From Capitella teleta (Eukaryota; Annelida; Polychaeta; Capitellidae): a stretch of 64,000 bases of DNA. Location: positions 128,535 through 192,534 of the forward strand of contig KB308638.1 in assembly GCA_000328365.1 (NCBI GenBank). Direction: 5' to 3'. The notes below the pieces were generated by a model. The model ran no database searches and was not told where the DNA came from. It worked only from the letters and a program-made list of their open reading frames with translations. Shown here one piece after another: positions 35,338-44,900 of this stretch. Made by a program: the position numbers and the translations under genes. Positions within the stretch are counted from its first letter, which is position 1; each line of letters starts with the position of its first letter.

Positions 35338-35356
35338 TGTGGCTTTCGCTGATTGG
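35338..35356 (-). promoter_or_regulatory. ER stress response element (ERSE)-like site upstream of PDIA6
   Basis: On the minus strand the site reads CCAAT, nine bases (CAGCGAAAG), then CCACA. The ERSE consensus is CCAAT-N9-CCACG, bound by NF-Y plus ATF6/XBP1, so this has exact spacing and one mismatch in the last base. It lies about 100 bp upstream of the PDIA6 ATG in the same orientation. PDIA6 is a known unfolded-protein-response target in animals; that it works here is inference. Confidence 0.6.
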
Positions 35357-35913
35357 CCGTCGGGCACGATCGGCAATCTTCGGCCATCTCACGGAAACAC
35401 CCGAACCATCTGATACACGACTTCCTGTTTATGTTCGCGGCTCTGACAATAGAGAAACGAATAAAGTGTGTTTTATGATGATAAGTTGATGATGCCAATG
35501 CGTATTCAATTATAAAAATTCAGTTAACAAAAGCCCACCTTACCTAGTGATCATTCAAGATTATTAGTCTTAACGTCGAGGCTTAGGAATTGTAAAAAGA
35601 AAGATTGTAGCACCTATTCCATTCAATTATCGCTCACGTCACCCCTTTCACTCTATTTAATAGTATTTTCAAATACCGTAAAACACACAAAATGACAAAA
35701 TTAATTAAACTTGTATGTCGATTTAGTCATTTTGGTGGATACCACATTTTTTTTGTGTCAGCAGATAGTTTCATAAAAATTAGCCGATCCACTCTCACTG
35801 TGACTGATAGTGTTTGCTAAGACAGCTAAAAGTATGAGTATGACTGAAAGTATCATAAGTATGACTATCATACTGAGGTTTGCTAAGAGTATGAGTTTGA
35901 TGATGATAAGTTG
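35357..35913. other. Intergenic upstream of PDIA6
   Basis: No gene seen. AGTATGAGTATGACT-like words repeat at 35830-35900. Confidence 0.4.
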
Positions 35914-36518
35914 CAGTTTATTCATTTTCACGCGAGCAATTGCTCGCGCAAAATTGATTCATGTGAGCGAAAAGTTGCTCGGCTATGATATTATCTTGTT
36001 TACGTTCGCGAGAGGTTGCATGTTGAGTCTCCTTCAAGTGTTGTCGAAGATTGCCGTAGTTCTTATTAAGAGACTTCATTTTTCCCACGTTTGTATTCGG
36101 AGGTGGTCGGCCTCGAATCGAGGTTACCGATTGCCTTATATGGAAGCTAATGTTTTATGCATGAGAGGCCGAGTTCGATTGGCGCCCAGGAAAAATTAAT
36201 TATGCGAACTCAAAGTGACATAGCAATGGTTTCAGTTTCGCTTTGCGACTGCGCTAACAGTTAATGCAGCAAGCATCAACGATTGTAAAAGAAGTTGAGG
36301 TATTGGAAGTGGCACCAAGAAGCATGCTCTTTCACGTCACATTACTGGTTTGGCCCATACAGTGGCTCTGGAGTTAGAGAAATTGACCAATCCAACTGGT
36401 AACTTAGTAATAGTTACTTAATTTTGATTAATTGTGTTTAGCTGAGCAAATTGCTCACCTATAGCATTTTAGGAGAGCTAAAAATTGCTCACCTGGCCAT
36501 TCTAAATCGTAAAGACTG
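35914..36518 (-). repeat. Dispersed repeat with GAGCAA hairpins, copy 2
   Basis: Inverted relative to copy 1 (14357-14978). It keeps the same end palindromes and the central block containing AAGAGCATGCTTCTTGGTGC. Compared with copy 1 it lacks about 165 bp and carries an extra segment of about 150 bp at 36087-36238, which contains GGCCTCGAATCGAGG and GAGTTCGATTGGCGCC. Confidence 0.75.
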
Positions 36519-37242
36519 AAATTGATGGCTCTTAATCCCCGACGAAATGATAGATAATTATTAGTTACACAGGTTTATAGGCACTTTTTTCAGTAGAAGA
36601 AAAAGTTTAAATTTTACTTTGACTGCCAAAACATAACCAGATATCATATGTTGCAGTTGAGTAGTTAGCTCCTTTGTTCTCTTGAGAAGGCAAGCACACT
36701 AAAGCAAACATGTGATTGTCTTCTTGGGCACTAACTCCTTATTTCCTCGGACCACATGCACCTTTGTTGTTTCCAAATTTTAAGGGTCTTGAGATTAATT
36801 AAATAGGCCATACGCACAAACTATATCCTGGAATCAATTGGAACATATGGCAGTTACTTACTCAAGTTGAGTAGTCTCTAATCAACCTCGTTGTAGTAAA
36901 GAGATTATGCTCAACTATCCATTCAGATGGTCAGATAAGATACCAGGGGAGCAATCTGATTATCTGACACAAGGAATACTTCATCAAGCCTTTAGTGGAA
37001 GCTCTCGAGCTGCTCAAATGAAGAATACAGGGTTGACACTGCCCTAGCTTATATAAATATAATATTTTAGGCTACTAGCCTGTAAAAATAATTCCATTCA
37101 CAGAGCATGACATAAGATTATACATGGGGTTTATCTTATGACCTCTCTCTATCCATAAAATCGGATGTAAAATGTGAATTATTTTTTATTTGCAGTCAAA
37201 CCAAATCTTCTCTCTTAAATAGACAAACCTGTGAATTGTGCA
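36519..37242. other. Intergenic upstream of INTS9
   Basis: AT-rich; no gene or repeat recognised. The segment contains the INTS9 promoter and 5' UTR but no diagnostic motif. Confidence 0.4.
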
Positions 37243-40123
37243 ATGAAACTGGTGAGATATTATTCTGCTGCAAATGTTTGTGTTCACTTCTCTACTTCTT
37301 CAGTATTGTCTTTCCGGACACACAAGTCGGCCATGTTTTGTGCTTCGTTTCAAAGGAACGACCATCATGCTGGACTGCAGCCTGGATGTGAGCACTCTGC
37401 TCCACTTCCTCCCTCTCCCTCTCATCCAAGGGTGCGTCCCAAATCCCCACACATCAATCATACACGTTATTATACCACAGGGGTCGACTTTGTGAGCTCC
37501 CTGGGTGGTCTCCAGCAGCCCCAGGGGCGCAACGATTGGATGAGGTTAGCTTAATAATGCAAAAAATTATCAGCTTTTGTTTGCTTCCCGTAGGAATTGT
37601 GCGAATGTTCTGGACGTGTTTTTGTTGACAGTGAACCAGAGTTTGCTATTCCTGAGGTGAGGTGTTGCTTCCGACTCCTGATTTATCCATTTGAGTTATT
37701 TTGCAGTTGGATATGATGGACATGTCAGAGGTTGACGTTCTCCTTATTTCAAATTACCACTGCATGATGGCGCTGCCGTTCCTCACTGAATACACCAACT
37801 TCAGAGGCGTGGTGTATGCAACAGAGCCTACACTACACCTTGGACGGTGCATTTGTTTGCTGTGTTATTTATCAATATCTGATATTTTTTCTTCAGACTC
37901 TACATGGAAGAGCTGGTTGACTACATCCAGCAGTGTCCAAGTCAAAAGAGAGCTTCAAAATGGAAGAGACAGCTGAAGTAGGATCAAACCTTTGAAGCCC
38001 CAATGTACATTATGGCTTCATTTCTTCCAGCTATCTTCCTCCTCCACTGCGAGAAGCCATTCGTCCATCTGAATGGCGTCAGATTTACTCCAAACATGAC
38101 ATTGATTCCTCTCTTGCTAAAATCTGCTGCGTCGGCTTCAATGAAATCAAGGTATGCGAACACTGCATTTCTGATCAGTTCTGTTGGATTCTGTGTTTCA
38201 GGACATCTTTGGCGCTTTGAAAGCGACTCCTGTGAGCTCTGGTTACGCCATTGGAAGCTGCAACTGGATTTTGACTTCTCACCATCATAAGGTTAGCACA
38301 GCTTATCATAAATCAGCATACATTATCTACTTATAATGTGTGCAGATATCGTATCTCAGCGGGACTTCAACCTTGACCACACACCCAAGGGTAAGCGAAG
38401 AATCATGTATTTACATTTTCATATTTTGTTCTCAGCCAATGGAGAAATCGCCATTGAAGGACAGCGACATCCTGATCATGAGTTCTCTCACACAAATCCC
38501 GATGGCAAATCCTGATGTAAAAATTGGAGAATTTTGTGTGAATGCTGGTGCGTGCATGTTTAGTCTTTGGTGTGTTTGGTGACGCTTTCTGATGATGTTG
38601 CAGCGACCACTCTAAAGAACGGGGGCAATGTGCTTGTTCCGTGTTATCCATCAGGGATAACGTATGATTTATTTGAGTGCCTATCAAGTCATCTCGACAC
38701 GATTGGCCTGGGAGGAGTCCCTCTCTATTTTATTTCTCCTGTTGCTGCCAGCAGCTTGGCTTACTCCAACATCTATGCTGAATGGTGATTGCAGCAACAT
38801 GCATCTCCTGGTTTAAACTCCATTTTTTTAGGTTGTCAAGTGGTAAGCAGTCGAAAGTGTACTTACCCGAGCCCCCTTTCCCCCATGCTGAGGTGAGTTC
38901 TATGTAATTACTTGGGCTTGTTTTTAAGCCTTGATTTGTAGCTGATTCGTAGCAATCGTCTGAAGCATTACCCAGGGCTGCATGGTCAGTGCATCAATTC
39001 TAATTGACGTCAAACTGACTTCTCTATTTAAATCAGAGGGCTTCAACAAGGAGATTCGCTCTCCCTGCATTGTGTTCACCGGACATCCGTCTTTGCGTTT
39101 CGGCAATGTTGTTCATTTCCTAGAAATTTGGGGCAAATCAAGCAGCAACACAATCATCTTCACAGGTCAGAATTCTCTGCCTTCAATGAGAACCATATTC
39201 GTTATCTGTTGTTTTTCAGAACCTGATTTTGGATACCTGGAAGCCCTGGCTCCTCACCAGCCTCTACACATGAAGGTCTCCTACTGTCCGATCGATACAA
39301 GTTTATCCTTCAGCCAAGCGAATAAACTGATTCGTGAACTGCATCCCCAGCATATCGTGACACCTGATCAGTACACTGCGCCTCCTGTGATGATGCCTCA
39401 CTGCACTGACCTTGTCATTGACCCAGTAAGAACTCTCAAGACCCTCTCTCTCTCAGTTCTCTCTGTTTTCTCTCAGGAATATCACCCTTTGACCTTCAAA
39501 AAAGCCGAGGTTCTCACTCTGCCGATTAAGCGAGAATTTGAACAACTGGACTTGGATCCTCAGGTTTTATCAAAAACATCCACACCTTGATTGCAATTAA
39601 TGTTATCTGCAGTTGGCAGAATCCTTAAGACCAACAGAAGTGCGTCCTGGATTGGCTGTTGCCATGCTATCCGGGAGTCTTGTATCTCGAGACAACCATT
39701 TCAAACTAACGGTAATAGAAAGAATGTTGTTATATCTTTTGTTTGCACTGCTTTGCAGCCTGCGTTCAATCCTGTTGACAATCCTCTCCATTTCTCTGAG
39801 GAAACCAAACCGTCGCCCCTCGTGAAGCCTGTTACCAGTCCCACTTACTTGTGGGGCAATTTGGACGTGTTTGAGCTTCGGGACAGCCTGCATCAAAAGG
39901 GTCTCATGGACGCCAAGGTGGAGAACGTCCCCAACGGATTCATCATTCATATAGTGCGAGTGTGGTTATCAGTTTGGAATTGGTTTTTATTTCATTTTTA
40001 TTTCAGCCCTCTGAAGATACCCTGATTCAAATTGATCAGACATCCACTCATATCATGTGCAGCAATGAAATCCTGAGGAACAAAATTAAAGAATCTCTCA
40101 TTAAATGCCTTGCCAAAATATGA
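37243..40123 (+). CDS. INTS9: Integrator complex subunit 9
   Basis: Nineteen coding exons: 37243-37251, 37304-37431, 37481-37544, 37594-37656, 37707-37846, 37897-37977, 38031-38151, 38202-38291, 38346-38390, 38436-38547, 38604-38784, 38832-38892, 38942-38984, 39037-39165, 39220-39425, 39477-39563, 39613-39711, 39759-39953, 40007-40123. Phases agree and give 656 residues (human INTS9 is 658). Family role: the catalytically inactive metallo-beta-lactamase/beta-CASP partner of INTS11 in the nuclear Integrator complex, which cleaves snRNA and promoter-proximal transcripts. Visible are YCLSGH at the N-terminus, [12 protein letters not shown] (the degenerate HxHxDH region), [39 protein letters not shown] and [10 protein letters not shown]. 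The first coding exon is only nine bases (Met-Lys-Leu). Confidence 0.96.
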
Positions 40124-40240
40124 TGCATGATGCATTACATATTATTATTTCCTTCACAACACACACAAAAATAAAAATACATTTTGTTTTTGCTGTTTTT
40201 TTTCAATCATGAGTCTAGTCTTTCTCCCAATTAGGATATA
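40124..40240 (+). other. INTS9 3' UTR
   Basis: AATAAA occurs at about 40170 within an A-rich stretch and is followed by a T-rich stretch, a plausible polyadenylation signal about 45 bases after the stop. Confidence 0.55.
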
Positions 40241-40385
40241 AATAATAATAATATTTATTTTGCATATACATGTAATATTACATGGAAAGAAAGAAGTAAT
40301 TATATAACAACTAAAATCTATGGCTGGGTGTTTAAGTATGTAAGAAAACCTATGGCGGGATCCTCCCCCTGTGCTAAAAACTCAA
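40241..40385 (-). mobile_element. LINE 3' tail fragment
   Basis: On the minus strand it runs from an AGGGGG block through CACCCAGC and TTTTAGTTGTTATATAATTAC to a TATGCAAAATAAATATTATT tail. It is the same family as 3175-3275, and the tail resembles that of the LINE ending at 5165. It is a 5'-truncated insertion directly behind INTS9. Confidence 0.65.
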
Positions 40386-40784
40386 CTCCAAATAGCGACA
40401 TATTTTATACGATTGCAGCAATCGCCAGTCTGCTTAGCAATAATTGACTTAAAAATATGCTGCTCAAATTAATAATGAAAAATCTAAATAAACATAATAC
40501 TTAAGATTGCTTTGATGTCATTCATAGTTGAGAACTCTGGATAAATGTTAAGTAATTATAATTATTCTACAACGTAATCTGAAAAGGCTGATATGCTCAT
40601 TGGTTATAATGATAATTATATTATATTAATCATAGAACATAATTATTTGGTTCATTGTGACATTATGATACACATGAGTGAAAATAAGTTCATGTATTGT
40701 ATCACAACATGCTCGTATCTGTTCATACTTGGTTACTTGAGTCAGAAGATCTCAGCCTGGTCAGGTCAGGTCAGATCAAAAGAT
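40386..40784. other. Intergenic, nothing recognised
   Basis: AT-rich, no coding or repeat signal noted. Confidence 0.4.
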
Positions 40785-40788
40785 TTAA

Positions 40789-41492
40789 AGGGAGGGAGAA
40801 CTGGTTGAAAATGGACTTTGAGTCGTTATTTGATGCACCAAAGATGATTCTTATGCCTGGCCCACACAAGGAATATCATCGCTAACGATTTCGCGGGAGA
40901 TATAATGCTAATTAGGCGTGACGTCAGTCGCTGTGATGAAACACCGAGTTCCCCATCTTTTACAATGGGCCTCGTCATATCACCGTGTCCTGCGACTAAA
41001 CCCCTTGATATTTTTTTATTTTATTTTCGGAAATAGATAGAATAATCATTTTGCCACCAGTCAGGTGCAAACAAAAAATATTTTTCGCTATTTTTCTTAT
41101 TTTAACAAGCGATTTTCTAGGACACCTACCACGTTTCTCATCCTGAAACAGTAAAAAGGTCAGCCAGAGTGCACCACGCATGCGCTTTTGTTTCGTAAAC
41201 AACAAAGATGTCCTTTTATGGCGAAGATGTTCTGCTCTGATTGGCTGAAATCCATAGCTTCACGAGGGGAATGGGACCAATCAGCCATCAGCCAAACCAA
41301 GCCATCAGCTGACGTTTCCCTCCTATATTTCGCAATGGAAGCCATTCTCCCATAGGCGCAATGCTAACCCCGATATTCGGAATGCATTATTTCCTTACGC
41401 TTGCATCCAGGCATTGTGTTTTTGGCACGGAATGCTATCAATTGGTGCTATGAGTCAATAGAACATCACTTAAAATTTAGTTCCCCATCCCT
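40789..41492 (-). mobile_element. TTAA-flanked MITE, 704 bp, second copy
   Basis: Flanked by TTAA at 40785-40788 and 41493-41496 and nearly the same length as the copy at 9095-9797, in inverse orientation with high similarity throughout. TIRs are AGGGATGGGGAAC-type. A 61-codon open frame is shared by both copies but differs mostly by amino-acid-changing substitutions. Confidence 0.88.
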
Positions 41493-41969
41493 TTAAGTAC
41501 TTTTGCAGCCTTATAACTAAGTAGTGCGTTATGATTATCTTTGTGCATTGCAGACGACGCGACTTTGCATGAAGGCATGAACTAGTTTCACTTGGCAAAT
41601 TCAAGCAAAATCAACAGCTTCTTCTGTTAATTGAAGCTAAAAAGACTTTAAAGATTTAATTTTGCCAAATTTTGCCCTATTGTCTGTCTATAACTGGTTA
41701 GGTCTCCTAAATATAGTAAAATGGTCAAATTCTCATGACGATGACATCATTTTCATGAATATTCAAAGTTTTATTAATATTCATCAGATCACATGCTTGT
41801 TTACAGTGACGTCAGTTTCGCCATTTTGCTTCTCATCATAGACTGAGGAAGGAAGCGAATTTGCTCAATAAAAAAAAGATCGTTTTAACTCTTTCAGAGG
41901 CGAACTGTCGCTTCCTATTCTTGGCAGTTTGCTGTATTATATAAATCCTAACCAGAGGAGCCACCGAAA
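41493..41969. other. SERINC upstream region
   Basis: The CRE palindrome TGACGTCA lies at 41807-41814, about 155 bp before the SERINC start, with several TTCATGAATATTCA-like words just upstream. Confidence 0.45.
41807..41814. promoter_or_regulatory. CRE-like octamer upstream of SERINC
   Basis: Perfect TGACGTCA palindrome, the binding site of CREB/ATF family bZIP factors, about 155 bp upstream of the SERINC start codon. A perfect 8-mer can occur by chance, so function is uncertain. Confidence 0.4.
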
Positions 41970-44900
41970 ATGGGTTGCATCATCGGATCACTGGCAGGAT
42001 CGGTAAATATTTTGATGCCATTGTAATTGTCCAGCTATTTTTAGCTTTTGCGTTGTTAGTCATTTTGCCTGATCAGCTGGCCAGAAGACCGCGCACGTTG
42101 TCAGCCTCAGGGGATCATGATCATGATTATAAAATTTGATCAATTTATGTAACTTACAAGTTCAAATACTACAGACGTACAGTTCTGAACAGAATATATT
42201 TATTGATAATTGATTTAGAATGGTATTTTGTATCAATTTGAGGAATATTTGTTTATGAATCACTATGGAGATGTTTGAAATTTGTTGTGTAATTATTATT
42301 TATGTAGAATTAGGAGGCCCCTACTTTAAAAACCTGTATTCAAGCAGCCAAAGCAGGCCTCTAGCTGAATTGGTAATAATTTAAGAAGCTTGAGAACACC
42401 CTTTATTTCCCATCATCAACCATCCGTCTTATAGTATCTCTATTGTAATCCTTATCTGATGTCATCCTCTCCTCACTTAACCTTAATCAGGATCTCCTTT
42501 CACGCGTGATTCTTTTCAGGCCGCCTGTTGCTTTGGCAGTGCTGCCTGCAGCCTCTGCTGTGCATGCTGTCCGTCCACCAAGAACTCCACTGCCACTCGT
42601 ATCGCATACGCTTTCATGCTGCTCCTGGGCACAGTGGTTGCCTGCCTCATGTTGGCTCCTGGCCTAGAGAGTACGCTGGCCAAGGTGCAACAGAAGCACA
42701 GCACTTGTATTAGTCACATTAACTGTAAAACTATTCATCACAGATACCGGGACTCTGCTCTGGTGTTGATGTAGGAGGTGTTGGTATCATCAAATCTCAA
42801 CTCGACTGTCAGCTGATCGTTGGATACAGAGCTGTCTATCGTGTATGCTTTGCGCTGGCTGCGTTCTATTTCCTGTTTGCCATCATCATGATCAACGTGA
42901 AGACGTCTGGTGACCCCAGATCAAAGATACAGAATGGGTGAGTAGAGGTCTTTGGCATTCTTTACGGATTATCTGAAACTGCTTTTCACAGGTTTTGGTT
43001 TTTCAAAGTTCTTATTCTGATCGGAATTGCTGTCGGCGCTTTCTTTATTCCAACTCAGAGCGATTTCCAAAGTGGTGAGTGTGTTGCTCATGAATATGCA
43101 TGAGATTATATGAATAATCACGATTTTCCACAGCTTGGATGTGGATTGGCATAGTTGGAGCGTTCGTCTTCATCCTCATTCAGCTGATTCTGATTGTGGA
43201 TTTCGCTCACTCATGGAACGAGAGTTGGTTGGAGAAGTATGAGGAGTCGCAGAACAAAGGATGGTTTGCTGGTCAGTACCTCTATTGCGCCTTCGCTGCT
43301 GTTATGTAATCTCTGACTTTCAGGTCTCATGTTCTTCACCATCATTTTCTACTTGATCTCACTTGTGCTCACTGGTATCTTCTTCGCATTCTACGCTAAA
43401 GATGTAAGGCTTAACTAATGAAATCCTCCTGACAATTCTCTGCATCATCTTCTCTCAGGGTTCTTGTGGTCTTCACAAATTCTTCATCAGTTTCAACCTG
43501 ATCCTCTGTGCTGTGGTTTCCGTCCTGGCAATTCTGCCCAGAGTGCAAGAAGGTTTGCTTTATCATAATCTTAACAACCAGTTAACCAATGATACTCTCT
43601 CTCTTTTAGCTAACCCTCGCAGTGGACTACTCCAGTCGTCCATCATCTCGATCTACACGATGTATCTCACTTGGTCCGCTATGACCAACAACCCCAGTCA
43701 GTCATGCTTCTCGTTTATCTGAGGTTTTCCTACGATTTTTCTCTCTTGACAGACAAGGTTTGCAACCCTTCTTTGACTGACATTTTACTGCCCAAGAACA
43801 CGACTGGCACGACTCCTGACCCATCTGATTCGAGCGCTGGGTTCGATTACACGAGCATTATTGGTCTTGTGATCTTCATCTTTTGTGTCCTGTATGCAAG
43901 GTGAGAAAGAATGCATATCAGATTGAAAATAGAATTAAAGCAATTTATGAGATTTGAATCATTTGATGGATTTTCGAGTAGTCTTAAAGAATACTTTGAT
44001 TTAAACTGTCTTGAGTACTGACTTTGTGAAAACTGATTGGATGATGGCGTGGTTTTGGTTAAGTGCATGGTCTTCTATTGTTCTTGCCCTCAATCGCCTA
44101 CAGCATCCGTAGCAGTGCTCAGATGAACAAAATGACCTTGAGTTCAACCTCGAGTGAGAAGACCATCCTGGACTCTGGATCTGGTCAGTGCAGCCACAGT
44201 CTGCCCTCCTGCATGACGCATGCCATTAATGTGTTGTTGACTGTGTGTGACTGTGAATTAATTAAGTTCCGCTTCCCTCCCTGCGTTTTGTAGCGTAGCC
44301 TCTAGTTCCAACGCCCACACAGCAAAATTGACAGGAAAGACCGAGCGGACGACGATAAACGAGTCCTCCGGCCCCAGTGAGTCAGACAGGGAGCCCTCCG
44401 CTTAGTTTCTAGTCCTAATGCTTTTCCTACTTTACCCTCGGGATTGGACCTCACTTCTTACTCTCCCCCTCCACTACAACATGAGTTTCTGTCTCTTGGC
44501 AGTATTCGCTCGAGTTCCTCTGGTTCAGTCAGCAAATTGTCCATCACTTCATCAACTGAAGAGAAGGTTTATTTGACGGAAGACAAACCTTCCAGTGGAG
44601 GGGGTGAGTGAGATTGCGGCGACACCTGGTGTTGGGTCTCTTCAATAACAAGCATAGACATCAACACCCTGTATAGTTATACCCAGATGTGACAAGTTGT
44701 ACTTGTACTCATAGAAATTAATTTTGTCATATCTAGATCATAACTAGGGTACCTGATATCTATACTAACCCCTCTCTAACCTTATATTTTAATCGTTTAG
44801 CTTTCTTTAACACTTTCAGATTTTGACAATCGCTTTGTTTTCTGTTTGTTTTCACTTTTGCTTGTTACATCTTTTGATGTTGTGATCGCACTTTTTTTGT

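Noticed and set aside
36087-36238. Segment with GAGTTCGATTGG resembling a tRNA B box, considered as a tRNA or tRNA-derived SINE
   Set aside because: No matching A box at proper distance and no cloverleaf could be drawn.
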